Below, piece after piece: positions 1 through 8,169 of a stretch of 13,850 bases of DNA. Positions within the stretch are counted from its first letter, which is position 1. The number at the start of each line of letters is the position of its first letter. The stretch comes from an uncultured Lachnospiraceae bacterium (lineage in GTDB: Bacteria; Bacillota; Clostridia; Lachnospirales; Lachnospiraceae). The notes under the pieces were generated by a model. The model was not told where the DNA came from. It did no database searches and worked only from the letters and a program-made list of their open reading frames with translations. The translations under genes were made by a program, and so were the position numbers. The DNA is taken from positions 1 to 13,850 of the forward strand of contig CAJTXH010000072.1 in the NCBI GenBank assembly GCA_910580005.1, in the 5' to 3' direction.

Positions 1-96
1 TTATGCGCCGTTGCGTATGCCATCGTAGCGAAAGCGTGCCCCTGTACGGAATATTCTGGCTCTGGCACATAAACCGTCCGTTTTTACACAAACAAA
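1..96. repeat. CpG-rich flank of left inverted repeat, cut by window edge
   Basis: Non-coding stretch beyond the comEC stop. The first 50 bases hold many CpG dinucleotides, whereas the rest of the window is AT-rich and CpG-poor, so it looks like part of a dispersed repeat and not local intergenic DNA. The 9-mer CGTATGCCA at 14-22 recurs inverted at 13833-13841, and ACACA lies before the 22-bp repeat in both copies. The reverse complements of both flanks also share a CGTAC-then-AGGG arrangement. The left copy has about 60 more bases between CGTATGCCA and ACACA. No convincing gene, terminator or tRNA is seen. Identity of the element is unknown. Confidence 0.5.
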
Positions 97-118
97 GGAT
101 AACTGGAAATTATCTTAA
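97..118 (+). repeat. Left copy of 22-bp window-flanking inverted repeat
   Basis: These 22 bases are exactly the reverse complement of 13806-13827. With one more base on the left (96-116), the copy reads as arm AGGATAA, 7-base spacer CTGGAAA, arm TTATCTT: a near-palindrome with 6 of 7 arm positions matching. It overlaps the last two codons and the stop of comEC. Being a dyad, it could be a protein-binding or recombination core site, or simply the end of a dispersed repeat. Function is inferred, not shown. Confidence 0.8.
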
Positions 119-2545
119 CCATGTTTTAACAATGGTTTTATCCCCATTACTTAGTATTGTAACTGCCCCTGCTTCACTTGTAGACACCCATCTGCTTCCA
201 CAGTCCTCCAGCCTCTCTATAAGCTCTTTATGAGGATGCCCATAAATATTATTTTTTCCACATGATATTACTGATATATCTGGTGCTGCCCGCTCTAAAA
301 ATTTTTCCGTAGAAGAGTTCTTAGAACCATGGTGCGCCACTTTCAGAACATTATAGCTGCCAGGCAGTGTTTTATCTGCATAAAGCCTTTCTAAAAGGGC
401 ATCCTCGCCATTTCCTTCAACATCACCTGTAAGCAGAAAAGATGTGTTTCCATATAAAACACTTAATACTGTAGAATATGCATTAGCACTGCCTGCATTA
501 AACCCAGGCTGCGGATGTAGGCATTTAATGCTAAAACCTGCATTATTTGATATAATATCACCTGCCCTTATATAAGCTGTTTTTACACCATTTTCTACTG
601 CTGTTTTTATTATGTCATAATATGCCTTATCCTTACATGCAGAAGCAGGGTCTGGCACAAGCAGGGTTTCTGCCCTTATTCCGTCCCTGGACTGTTCTAA
701 TATCTCCCTTATGCCTGAAATATGGTCCTTATCTGTATGTGTTATTATTATATAGTCTATTTTTCTAATGCCATTGTATTTTAAGAATGGAATTATCCTA
801 TATGTACCAGTTTTTTCCACACTGCTGCTTCCGCCATCAGCCAGGTATACTGTGCCTTTATTATCCTGCATGAATATAGCATCCCCCTGTCCTGTATCAA
901 GAAATGTTACATTAACCCCGTTATACCTTCTGGTATAAATAATTATACAAAATGCCACTATATAAATGGCAGACGGCAGCACTGGGCTGCAGCTTTCCAT
1001 GTTATTAATAATATACAATGCAAAAAATACAATAACAAGATAAACTGCTATCTGCCATATCCCAGGCTTTCCAGTAATTATAATATTACATGGAAGTTTT
1101 GATGCCATCCTGCACACAGTTTCATAAATATCCAGCAGGAATTTTGTGCTTCCAAGCAGGAATTCTGCCAGCGGCATAAAGAAAAGCCCTGCCACTCCCC
1201 CTGCTGCCGCAGTAATTACAACCAATGGCACAAGTGGAAGTATAATAATATTTATAAATACACCATATATTGGAAATTCATAATAGAAATATAAAATAAC
1301 CGGAAGTTCCACAATCTGGATAGAAAGACTTGTTAGAAATAAATCTGCGGCTTTTTCTAATAATAAATAAATACAATATTTTAAAGACATTAAGAAGCTG
1401 ATTTTTTTGTCCCTGGATTTAAGCAGTTTTTCAAATCTGGACATATATTCCCTGCGCTTGTTATAACTATTACTACTATCCTGGCTTCTAGTATACATTT
1501 TCTTTAATACAGGATAAACCAGCGCAATTCCAAGGACTGCACCATATGAAAGAAGAAAACTGCATGAAAATACAGCAAATGGTTTCTGGAATAATATAAT
1601 TACAGCACTAACCCCAAGTGCTGAAAGCATGTCATAGCTCCTATACAGAACCGGGGCAGAAAGCATAATTAACATCATTGTAACAGCCCTTCCAGTTGAT
1701 ATGCCATAACCTGCCATGCTTCCATAAACCAGTATAAAACCTGCGGCTGAAAGTACAGGCATTATACGTGATGCACTTGCAAGTACAGATAAGGTTCTTA
1801 GATATTTTGAAGTGGCTTCCTTATCTTTATATATATGGCATTGTATACTGCATGACAGTGCAATAAGCCATTTTACCAGCTTATATACAGCCATTCCAAG
1901 TATTGATATATGCAGCCCGCTTATTGCAAGCAGATGCCCTATGCCGCTTTGTTTATAAAGATTTCTTATATCCATGCTGGCAAATGATTTATCACCAAGC
2001 AGCATAGCTGATACAATGCCATATTCCTTCTCTGGAAGGGCATCTTTATATACCTCTGCCAGTCTTTCCTTTATGCCCCTTGCAAACCCACGGAAGCTAT
2101 AACTAATGCTGCTGCCTGGATTTCCCATGTCAGTTACTGCCTTTGCCACAGCCGTATAATATATATTTTTCTCTCTTAAATATTCCTTCTGGTTAAACTG
2201 CCCTGGGTTAGATGGTGTCTCCAGCTTATAAATAACCCCATATATTTTTAACTGGCTGCCTGTGGCAAAGCAGCTTTTTTCTTTTGAATAAACAAGTATA
2301 TATGGCAGGCTGTAAATCATTTTTCTATCCTTAAGCTGCACAGAAACATCTTCCAGATATATGGAACTGCCTCCTGCTTTTTCTTCATAACTATATACCC
2401 TGCCTGTAATAGCGGCTTCTGTCTTATCATCAAAAACACCATCCATTACATAATACCTGGCATCATCTGTTTCTGCAAAAAAGTGCCTGTATATGCCAAA
2501 CAGCATAATAAGTGCGGCAAAAACCCATATAACTGGCCTTTTAAT
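110..2545 (-). CDS. comEC: ComEC/Rec2 DNA uptake channel protein
   Basis: Polytopic membrane protein that in transformable bacteria forms the inner-membrane channel for single-stranded DNA. About 811 residues from the proposed start: an N-terminal hydrophobic segment, an OB-like soluble region, a multi-helix competence domain (including LLAISGLHISILG) and a C-terminal metallo-beta-lactamase-like domain. The latter shows THTDKDH near residues 602-608, TGD near 706-708 and AHHGS near 737-741, so its metal-binding motifs look intact. The first ATG in frame (2506) has no ribosome binding site and would cut into the first membrane helix. A strong AGGAGGGG at 2551-2558 lies 7 bases before an in-frame ATT (2543-2545) that gives the expected KRPVIWVF-type N-terminus; an in-frame TAA lies just upstream. 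It follows the GerMN gene by 21 bases. The C-terminal LR and stop fall in the left repeat. Family certain; start inferred. Confidence 0.95.
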   Translation of the reverse strand: MKRPVIWVFAALIMLFGIYRHFFAETDDARYYVMDGVFDDKTEAAITGRVYSYEEKAGGSSIYLEDVSVQLKDRKMIYSLPYILVYSKEKSCFATGSQLKIYGVIYKLETPSNPGQFNQKEYLREKNIYYTAVAKAVTDMGNPGSSISYSFRGFARGIKERLAEVYKDALPEKEYGIVSAMLLGDKSFASMDIRNLYKQSGIGHLLAISGLHISILGMAVYKLVKWLIALSCSIQCHIYKDKEATSKYLRTLSVLASASRIMPVLSAAGFILVYGSMAGYGISTGRAVTMMLIMLSAPVLYRSYDMLSALGVSAVIILFQKPFAVFSCSFLLSYGAVLGIALVYPVLKKMYTRSQDSSNSYNKRREYMSRFEKLLKSRDKKISFLMSLKYCIYLLLEKAADLFLTSLSIQIVELPVILYFYYEFPIYGVFINIIILPLVPLVVITAAAGGVAGLFFMPLAEFLLGSTKFLLDIYETVCRMASKLPCNIIITGKPGIWQIAVYLVIVFFALYIINNMESCSPVLPSAIYIVAFCIIIYTRRYNGVNVTFLDTGQGDAIFMQDNKGTVYLADGGSSSVEKTGTYRIIPFLKYNGIRKIDYIIITHTDKDHISGIREILEQSRDGIRAETLLVPDPASACKDKAYYDIIKTAVENGVKTAYIRAGDIISNNAGFSIKCLHPQPGFNAGSANAYSTVLSVLYGNTSFLLTGDVEGNGEDALLERLYADKTLPGSYNVLKVAHHGSKNSSTEKFLERAAPDISVISCGKNNIYGHPHKELIERLEDCGSRWVSTSEAGAVTILSNGDKTIVKTWLR

Positions 2546-2550
2546 CCAAT

Positions 2551-2558
2551 CCCCTCCT
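2551..2558 (-). promoter_or_regulatory. Strong Shine-Dalgarno that decides the comEC start
   Basis: On the minus strand this reads AGGAGGGG. From the end of its AGGAGG core, the 7-base gap leads to ATT (2543-2545), in frame with comEC. No ATG, GTG or TTG lies in the comEC frame between the upstream stop and the ATG at 2506. A TTG just before the ATT is out of frame and meets a stop after one codon. This supports ATT initiation. Confidence 0.6.
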
Positions 2559-2566
2559 TAAATATA

Positions 2567-3541
2567 CTATTCACCCACTGAAACAGATGCATTTGAAAGC
2601 ACAAGGTCAAGATTTCTTTCAAATGGCTCTCCAAAATTAATTGATGTACTGTATTCAAGAACCTGTCCGCCATCTATGCTGAATTGTACTTTATTAACTG
2701 TTGGAAGTTCAACAAGTGTATTTACAACAGAATAAATTGCGACATCTGCTGTAATAGATTTACGTTTATTTAAAAATTCAGAAGAAAAATCCACATAACA
2801 TGTATTTTCCCTTACTGTGACTTTATTAAGCCTTGTACCATCAGGTATTGTAGGAAGCATGCTTTTCTTATTAACACCTTCAATAGAATATGGCCCTTTC
2901 ATAAGCTGCTCAACCGCAAGCTGCTCTAATGGTATAGTTGCATCATAAGTAATTTCAACTGGCACTTCAACAAGCGCTGTACCTTTATAATTAGAAAAAT
3001 ACATATTAAGTGTTGTATTCTGTTTATAACTTGTTTCCCCACCTGTATTATCAATAAAATCATCAGCCTGCATCAGCCCTATTGCATCCATGTTTGAAGT
3101 AGTAAGGGGCTGTCCTGAAACATAAAACTGTATGTCTTCCACACCTGGCACCTGGCACAAAGTTTTTACAACAGCCGCCCTCCTGAGTATTTCAGATACA
3201 CCTGCATAATTTCCATATGATGAATTAAAATACAGTGAAAGCCCGCCTTCTTCAGATAAAACATAGTTATCTATTTCTACATCATCAGGAATAGCTTTTT
3301 TCATATAGATATCTTCTGGTTCATCTGACATTTTACCTAAAAACTCCACAACAAGCTCTTCCGTGCCCTCTGAAACAGGGCTGTATTTTTCAAATACAAC
3401 TTTGGTTTCATTAGCATCAAGCCCGAATATATAATAGCCTTCATAATCTTCTTCCCTGCTTTCCTGGCATGAAACCAGAAAGCAGGAAGAAAATAAAAAA
3501 ACAGCCAGCATTGACATTTTATAAAACATGGATTTGCCCAT
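2567..3541 (-). CDS. GerMN-domain lipoprotein (sporulation/germination type)
   Basis: A 324-residue predicted lipoprotein. A short basic N-terminus is followed by a hydrophobic stretch ending in the lipobox LVSC with Cys25, so the mature protein should be anchored on the outer face of the membrane. Two GerMN-like repeats follow, roughly residues 45-160 and 180-310; each has the family pattern of a polar strand, a hydrophobic helix with an LA.EQL/ILRRAAVV-type segment and a V.FS/FSSEFLN strand. B. subtilis GerM, with the same two-domain plan, is needed for sporulation and germination. It starts 12 bases after the histidine kinase gene and precedes comEC by 21 bases. Its ribosome binding site is weak (GGGGGC before TTATTATG), suggesting translational coupling. 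It may sense or modulate the envelope for the two-component system, but that is only inference from position. Confidence 0.85.
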   Translation of the reverse strand: MGKSMFYKMSMLAVFLFSSCFLVSCQESREEDYEGYYIFGLDANETKVVFEKYSPVSEGTEELVVEFLGKMSDEPEDIYMKKAIPDDVEIDNYVLSEEGGLSLYFNSSYGNYAGVSEILRRAAVVKTLCQVPGVEDIQFYVSGQPLTTSNMDAIGLMQADDFIDNTGGETSYKQNTTLNMYFSNYKGTALVEVPVEITYDATIPLEQLAVEQLMKGPYSIEGVNKKSMLPTIPDGTRLNKVTVRENTCYVDFSSEFLNKRKSITADVAIYSVVNTLVELPTVNKVQFSIDGGQVLEYSTSINFGEPFERNLDLVLSNASVSVGE

Positions 3542-3553
3542 AATAAGCCCCCG

Positions 3554-4993
3554 TTATGGTATATAGTTAAGTGGTATCCTTATCGTAAATGTAGTACCTT
3601 CTTTTTCCTTGCTGTAAAGCTTTATAGAACCCCTGTGCAGAAGGACAGCATTCCTTGTAATTGAAAGCCCAAGCCCTGTACCACCTGTTTCCCTTGACCT
3701 TGCCTTGTCCACCCTGTAAAACCTTTCAAATACATTGTCCTGCAGTTCTTCTGGTATTCCAACACCCGAGTCCTGTATTGTTACAAAGAAAAATTTATGG
3801 TCTGCATTTAATGTAACCCTTACCCATCCGTCATCATAATTATACTTAATTGCATTTTCAATAATATTGTTTAATGCCATTGATATCTTAACCTCATCAA
3901 TATCTGCCATAACTGGACGGTAACTCTCAAATATAAGTTCTATATTACGCTTTGCTGCTATTGGACGCAAACGTTTGAGAAGCTGCTCTAAAAGTTCATT
4001 AATGCTTATATTAGCCACCTGCATTGAAGCACTGTTTTTATCCATTTTAACCATTGAAAGAAGGTCATTGATTATATGTGTCATTCTTTCAATTTCGGTA
4101 GTTATATCACCTAAGAATTCACGGTATATTTCCTCTGGCATCCCCTCCTGTGAAAGAAGCGAGTCTGACAGCACTTTCATTGAGGCAAGTGGCGTTTTAA
4201 GCTCATGTGAAACATTAGAAACAAACTCCTGCCTGGAAATTTCCTGTTTCCTTATTACTTCTGTCATCTGGTTAAAAGACTCTGAAATCTTTATAAGTTC
4301 AGAATACCCATGCATATCAAGCTTTATCTCCATATCACCTTTTGATATATCATTAATTGACTCTGTTACCTTTTTTAAAGGTGATGTAAGCAGTATTGAA
4401 CATGCAAATGACAGAATAATTATAATAAGCGCAATGCCAAGAAGCAAAAAAAGCGTCCTGTGTGATACTTCACGTGATATATTCGCCAGATTCCTGACAG
4501 AATAACTTATTACAATTACCCCACACACTTCATTAACAACCGGGTCTGTTATTGGCATTGTAAGCTGCATATACCCGCCTAAATCATTTACATATTTCTT
4601 CTCACTGTTACCACTGAAACACTTCACTGCTTCTGTAGAAATAAGTGTCTTGCCTTCTTCAATACCATAAGTGTCTTTTACTATCTTTAAATCTTTATCA
4701 ACTATAATTATACGCCCCTGGTATATATTAGCTATTTCTTCTGCTTCTCTGTCTACATTGCCAGAACTGTTCCCTGAAAGATAACCTGATGAAACAACCA
4801 GGTCCGATATAACTGTCCCACATGACTGCAGTTCATCAGTTCTTTGTGAAACCATCTGTGTATCATATGTATTTGTTATTACAGTAAACAGAAATATTAT
4901 AGGTATAAGCCCTGTGCAAAGCAGCAGCCCGGATACCTGGACTCGCATGCTTCTAATATTATACAACAAACGGCTGCTCCAAGTGTTCTTCAA
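3554..4993 (-). CDS. Membrane sensor histidine kinase with HAMP domain
   Basis: A 479-residue sensor kinase. Transmembrane helix 1 is near residues 21-41 and helix 2 near 180-202, enclosing about 135 extracytoplasmic residues that look like a small Cache-type sensor, although the fold is not certain. A HAMP linker follows (about 203-255), then the dimerisation/phosphoacceptor box SHELKTP with His263, the N box NNIIENAIKYN with Asn380, and the ATP-lid motifs DSGVG (408-412) and GTGLGLS (438-444). All catalytic motifs are intact. The start is a TTG at 4991-4993, with GGAGG 7 bases upstream. It follows the response regulator gene by 24 bases and is its evident partner. The plan resembles PhoR/WalK-type kinases but lacks an obvious PAS domain. 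The signal is unknown; the downstream GerMN lipoprotein is a possible partner. Confidence 0.95.
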   Translation of the reverse strand: MKNTWSSRLLYNIRSMRVQVSGLLLCTGLIPIIFLFTVITNTYDTQMVSQRTDELQSCGTVISDLVVSSGYLSGNSSGNVDREAEEIANIYQGRIIIVDKDLKIVKDTYGIEEGKTLISTEAVKCFSGNSEKKYVNDLGGYMQLTMPITDPVVNEVCGVIVISYSVRNLANISREVSHRTLFLLLGIALIIIILSFACSILLTSPLKKVTESINDISKGDMEIKLDMHGYSELIKISESFNQMTEVIRKQEISRQEFVSNVSHELKTPLASMKVLSDSLLSQEGMPEEIYREFLGDITTEIERMTHIINDLLSMVKMDKNSASMQVANISINELLEQLLKRLRPIAAKRNIELIFESYRPVMADIDEVKISMALNNIIENAIKYNYDDGWVRVTLNADHKFFFVTIQDSGVGIPEELQDNVFERFYRVDKARSRETGGTGLGLSITRNAVLLHRGSIKLYSKEKEGTTFTIRIPLNYIP

Positions 4994-5017
4994 AGCGTTT
5001 CCTCCATACAGCTTATG

Positions 5018-5704
5018 TTATTTCTGGAAATAATAACCAACACCCCATTTAGTATGGATAAAAACAGGATTACTTGGGGACTCTTCTATCTTTTCCCTTA
5101 AACGGCGGATATGTACATCCACAGTTCTTACGTCACCTGGATAATCATACCCCCACACTGTATTAAGCAGTTCTTCCCTGCCATACACTTTATTTGGATG
5201 GAGCATCAGAAGTTCTAAAAGGTCAAATTCCTTTGCTGTAAGGTTTACTTCATTATCATTTATATAGCCTCTCCTGCTTTCTATATCAATTCTTAAGCCA
5301 TTATATGAATAAACTTTTGGCAGCTCTTTAGTTTCTGCTACAGAACTTCTTCTTATAATTGCTTTAATACGGGCTTTTACTTCCAATATATTAAACGGCT
5401 TTGTAATATAATCATCCGCACCATATTCAAGCCCTAAAATCTTATCCATATCATCGCCTTTAGCAGTAAGCATAATCACAGGCACATTTGAAAACTCACG
5501 TATCTGCTGGCATACTTCAAACCCGTTAAGCACTGGCAGCATAACATCCAGCAGTATAACATCATATTTGTTCTTGTTAATATAGTCAAGTGCTTCCTGC
5601 CCGTCATATGCACAGTCAACCTCCATACCATCTTGCTCCAGGCTGAAACGGATTCCTTTAACAATTAATTTCTCGTCATCAACTACCAAAACTTTTCTAG
5701 CCAT
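5018..5704 (-). CDS. OmpR/PhoB-family response regulator
   Basis: A 228-residue DNA-binding response regulator. The receiver domain (1-120) has the acidic pair Asp9-Asp10, phosphoacceptor Asp53 in LLDVMLP, Thr80 and Lys102 in TKPF. The C-terminal winged helix (about 128-226) has LTAKEFDLLELL, the recognition segment RTVDVHIRRLREKIE and a final GVGYYF, typical of the OmpR/PhoB class and close to WalR/PhoP in style. An upstream in-frame ATG at 5720-5722 directly abuts the comEA stop. I prefer the ATG at 5702-5704 because AAGGA lies 9 bases before it and the protein then starts MARKVLVVDD as its family does. It precedes its cognate kinase. Target genes cannot be read from the sequence, though control of its own operon would be usual. 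Confidence 0.95.
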   Translation of the reverse strand: MARKVLVVDDEKLIVKGIRFSLEQDGMEVDCAYDGQEALDYINKNKYDVILLDVMLPVLNGFEVCQQIREFSNVPVIMLTAKGDDMDKILGLEYGADDYITKPFNILEVKARIKAIIRRSSVAETKELPKVYSYNGLRIDIESRRGYINDNEVNLTAKEFDLLELLMLHPNKVYGREELLNTVWGYDYPGDVRTVDVHIRRLREKIEESPSNPVFIHTKWGVGYYFQK

Positions 5705-5722
5705 TGTTTTCCATCCTTCCAT

Positions 5723-6346
5723 TTATACAGTAATCTGGTCTTTTATCTGTTTAAAAACTCCATCCTTAATTCCAGCAACATTTTTTATATCATCAATACT
5801 TTTAAAACCGCAAGACAACCGGTAATCTATTACTGCATCCGCCTTGCTTTCTCCAATGCCAGGCAAGGACATAAGTTCCTCTTTTGATGCAGTATTTATA
5901 TTTATAAGCCCGCCATCCTGCTGTGGCTGGCTGTTACTATCCTTACTGCCAGAAGCCGCCTGTTTTTTAGACAGTACGGTTACCTGTTCACCATCTGCCA
6001 GTACCTTTGCAAGATTTATGGCAGAGCGTGCCGCAGATTTCTTAAATCCACCTGCTGCTTTTACAGCATCACAAATTCTCTGCCCGTTTAATAAACTGTA
6101 TACACCTGGGTGCTTTACAGCACCACATATATACACAACTATCTTTCCTGTAGCACCTGTTTTATTATCTTCTTCTTTTTTATGCCCGTCTTTATTATTT
6201 ACTGTTTCCTCATCTTTTAAAATATCTGCATCTGTATTTCCAGTAAAACTGGAGCTTGCACCGCCTCCTGGCTGTAAATAAATAATGCCAGAAAACACTA
6301 TAAATATAATACAGGCTGTAATTATTATAATATTTTTCTTTCCCAT
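5723..6346 (-). CDS. comEA: ComEA DNA-binding competence receptor
   Basis: A 207-residue membrane-anchored DNA receptor for natural transformation. One N-terminal membrane helix (about 5-24) and a low-complexity acidic/lysine linker (40-66) are followed by an SLBB domain (about 68-125, with VYICGAVKHPGVY) and a C-terminal pair of helix-hairpin-helix motifs (146-207, with ININTASKEELMSLPGIG), which bind double-stranded DNA. Length and order match Gram-positive ComEA. The start has GGAGGG 8 bases upstream. Its stop codon abuts the next reading frame at 5722, so comEA, the two-component genes, the GerMN gene and comEC read as one unit. The comEB gene that lies between comEA and comEC in B. subtilis is absent. 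Candidate promoter and leader lie upstream at 6380-6453. Confidence 0.95.
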   Translation of the reverse strand: MGKKNIIIITACIIFIVFSGIIYLQPGGGASSSFTGNTDADILKDEETVNNKDGHKKEEDNKTGATGKIVVYICGAVKHPGVYSLLNGQRICDAVKAAGGFKKSAARSAINLAKVLADGEQVTVLSKKQAASGSKDSNSQPQQDGGLININTASKEELMSLPGIGESKADAVIDYRLSCGFKSIDDIKNVAGIKDGVFKQIKDQITV

Positions 6347-6379
6347 ATATAACCCTCCATAAAAATTTATGAAAGATTA

Positions 6380-6407
6380 TACAGCCCTGGCATGTTTTTA
6401 AGCTGTA
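6380..6407 (-). promoter_or_regulatory. Inverted repeat in the comEA leader
   Basis: TACAGC (6380-6385) and GCTGTA (6402-6407) are exact inverted partners separated by 16 bases. They lie between the candidate promoter and the comEA ribosome binding site, so they would fall in the leader RNA. They may form a small hairpin or an operator, but a 6-bp arm is short and may be chance. Confidence 0.3.
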
Positions 6408-6424
6408 AAGCATTACTATTTACC

Positions 6425-6453
6425 ATAATAACCAATTAAAATAATTATTACAA
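6425..6453 (-). promoter_or_regulatory. Candidate sigma-A promoter for the comEA operon
   Basis: On the minus strand, TTGTAA (6453-6448) and TATTAT (6430-6425) are 17 bases apart, a good but not perfect match to TTGACA/TATAAT. It lies about 80 bases before comEA and points at it. The surrounding AT-richness makes chance matches common. Confidence 0.45.
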
Positions 6454-6539
6454 TAGGTACATTCAACAAATTTATTACATTTTAATTAATAATTTTCACT
6501 ACACCTTCAGAGTACCCTGTTTTTTCAGAATAAAATATT

Positions 6540-6581
6540 GGGACTGCCGCTTTAACAAATGGGATTTTGTGCGGCAGCCCC
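6540..6581 (-). terminator. Rho-independent terminator of enolase
   Basis: On the minus strand, an 11-base arm GGGGCTGCCGC pairs with GCGGCAGTCCC, allowing one G-U, across a 20-base loop. The downstream tail is AATATTTTATT. It sits about 30 bases past the enolase stop and before the comEA promoter, which separates enolase from the com operon. Confidence 0.7.
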
Positions 6582-6609
6582 TTAGTCCTGGCATGTAAAC
6601 ATTTAAATT

Positions 6610-7902
6610 TTATTTTACTGCAAACACTGTGTGGCCACCATAACCTCCAAGTCCGCCTAATTCTTCCTGTATCCTTAAAAGCCTGTTATATTTGGCAACC
6701 CTTTCACTCCTGCTTGGAGCACCTGTTTTTATCTGTCCTGAGTTAAGTGCTACTGCAAGGTCAGCTATTGTAGTGTCCTCAGTTTCACCAGAACGGTGCG
6801 ATACTATTGAAGTATATCCGTATTTCTTTGCAAGTTTTATTGCTTCTATTGTTTCAGAAAGCGTACCAATCTGGTTAAGCTTTATAAGTATTGAATTACC
6901 ACAGCCAGTATCTATACCTTTTTTAAGCCTTTTTGTATTAGTTACAAATAAATCATCACCTACAAGCTGGACGCTTCCGCCAAGTTCTCTTGTAATTTGC
7001 TGCCAGCCATCCCAGTCCTCTTCATCTAACGGGTCTTCAATAGACTTTATTGGATACTGGCTGCAAATTTTTCTCCAATGGTCTATAAGTTCACCTGTTG
7101 AGAGAGTCCTGCCGCTCTTTGGCAGATGGTATTCCCCTGCTTTGCTTCCTTTCCATTCACTTGCTGCTGCGTCAAGTGCAAGCACAAAGTCATCACCTGG
7201 CTTATACCCTGCCTTTGACACTGCTTCAAGTATAAGCTCTATAGTTTCTTCATCACTTGCAAGGTCTGGTGCAAAGCCACCTTCATCACCAACAGCTGTA
7301 GCGAGGTTTTTAGCTTTTAATATGCCCTTTAATTCATGGTATACTTCACAGCACTGCCTTAAACCTTCTGTAAAACAACATGCGCCAACAGGCATTATCA
7401 TAAATTCCTGTGTATCAACAGTATTTGTTGCATGTGCACCGCCATTTAATATATTCATCATAGGAACAGGAAGTGTATTTCCACTTATTCCCCCAAGAAA
7501 CCTGTATAACGGCATTTTGTAAGCAGCAGCGGCAGCCTTTGCACATGCAAGTGAAACAGCAAGCATTGCATTAGCGCCTATTTTGCTTTTATTTGCTGTG
7601 CCATCCTCTTCTGCCATTTTCTTATCAATATTATAAATATCTGAAGCATCCATTCCCTTCAGCCTGAAAGAAAGAAGCTTATTTACATTATCTACTGCAT
7701 TTTTAACACCATTTCCGCCATAACGGCTTTTGTCCCCGTCTCTTAACTCATGTGCTTCATAAATGCCTGTAGATGCCCCGCTTGGTGCTGCTGCCCTTCC
7801 ATTTGCACCACATTCAAGCGTGACCTCAGCTTCAACTGTAGGATTCCCCCTTGAATCAATAATTTCCCTTGCCTTTACCTCTTTAATGCTCAAACGTTCC
7901 AT
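6610..7902 (-). CDS. eno: Enolase (phosphopyruvate hydratase)
   Basis: Glycolytic enzyme converting 2-phosphoglycerate to phosphoenolpyruvate in the cytoplasm. Its 430 residues are the normal family length. Family signatures are intact: SGASTG substrate loop (41-46), His157 in GGAHATN, catalytic Glu207 in GDEGGFAP, metal ligands near Asp244, Glu289 (SIEDP) and Asp316 (GDDLF), and catalytic Lys341 in ILIKLNQIGT, followed by the SHRSGETED loop near 368. The start has AGGAGG 8 bases upstream. The C-terminus is glycine-rich (GGLGGYGG) and differs from the usual ending, but no catalytic motif is affected. It diverges from dpaA and is closed off from comEA by its own hairpin terminator. Whether the genome carries a second enolase cannot be judged from this window. 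Confidence 0.98.
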   Translation of the reverse strand: MERLSIKEVKAREIIDSRGNPTVEAEVTLECGANGRAAAPSGASTGIYEAHELRDGDKSRYGGNGVKNAVDNVNKLLSFRLKGMDASDIYNIDKKMAEEDGTANKSKIGANAMLAVSLACAKAAAAAYKMPLYRFLGGISGNTLPVPMMNILNGGAHATNTVDTQEFMIMPVGACCFTEGLRQCCEVYHELKGILKAKNLATAVGDEGGFAPDLASDEETIELILEAVSKAGYKPGDDFVLALDAAASEWKGSKAGEYHLPKSGRTLSTGELIDHWRKICSQYPIKSIEDPLDEEDWDGWQQITRELGGSVQLVGDDLFVTNTKRLKKGIDTGCGNSILIKLNQIGTLSETIEAIKLAKKYGYTSIVSHRSGETEDTTIADLAVALNSGQIKTGAPSRSERVAKYNRLLRIQEELGGLGGYGGHTVFAVK

Positions 7903-7963
7903 TTTTAATCCTCCTATTCACCATTTTCCAATAACCATTACACCCCAAATTATATTTTGCTGT

Positions 7964-7991
7964 ATTTTATAAAAATTATTCATTAAGGCAA
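7964..7991 (-). promoter_or_regulatory. Candidate enolase promoter
   Basis: On the minus strand, TTGCCT (7991-7986) and TAAAAT (7969-7964) are 16 bases apart, about 60 bases before the enolase start. The -35 hexamer overlaps one arm of an 8-bp inverted repeat (TAAGGCAA at 7984-7991, TTGCCTTA at 8025-8032). A TATAAT slightly closer to the gene (7952-7957) lacks a good -35. Confidence 0.35.
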
Positions 7992-8169
7992 AATATGCAC
8001 TGGACAACAATGCTTCTATTTACATTGCCTTATTCACACTTCCCCGTTTAATGCATATTTTAATTTATGGAAAATAATTTTTATAAATTTTAATTTCCAG
8101 CCTGCAATTTTATATGCGCCCTGGTATAAAAACATTATACTGGTAAACAGCGCAGGAATGAGGTAAAGT

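Noticed and set aside
117..137. Short AACCAT/ATGGTT dyad near the comEC 3' end as a terminator
   Set aside because: Lies within the coding region, weak 6-bp stem, and no U-run after it.
3..233. Plus-strand open frame at the left end
   Set aside because: Crosses the repeat and runs antisense into comEC; no ribosome binding site or family resemblance.
6412..6423. 12-base box similar to one at 12344-12355 (GTAAATAGTAAT versus GTGAATAGTAAC)
   Set aside because: 10 of 12 matches between two AT-rich intergenic regions on opposite strands is plausible by chance.
6692..7522. 276-residue plus-strand open frame opposite enolase
   Set aside because: Antisense shadow of enolase, which has full family motifs; the frame has Ser/Pro-rich composition and no ribosome binding site.
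8133..8139. CATTATA as a sporulation sigma -10 for dpaA
   Set aside because: Fits a loose CATNNTA pattern but no matching -35 is found at 16-18 bases, so not called.
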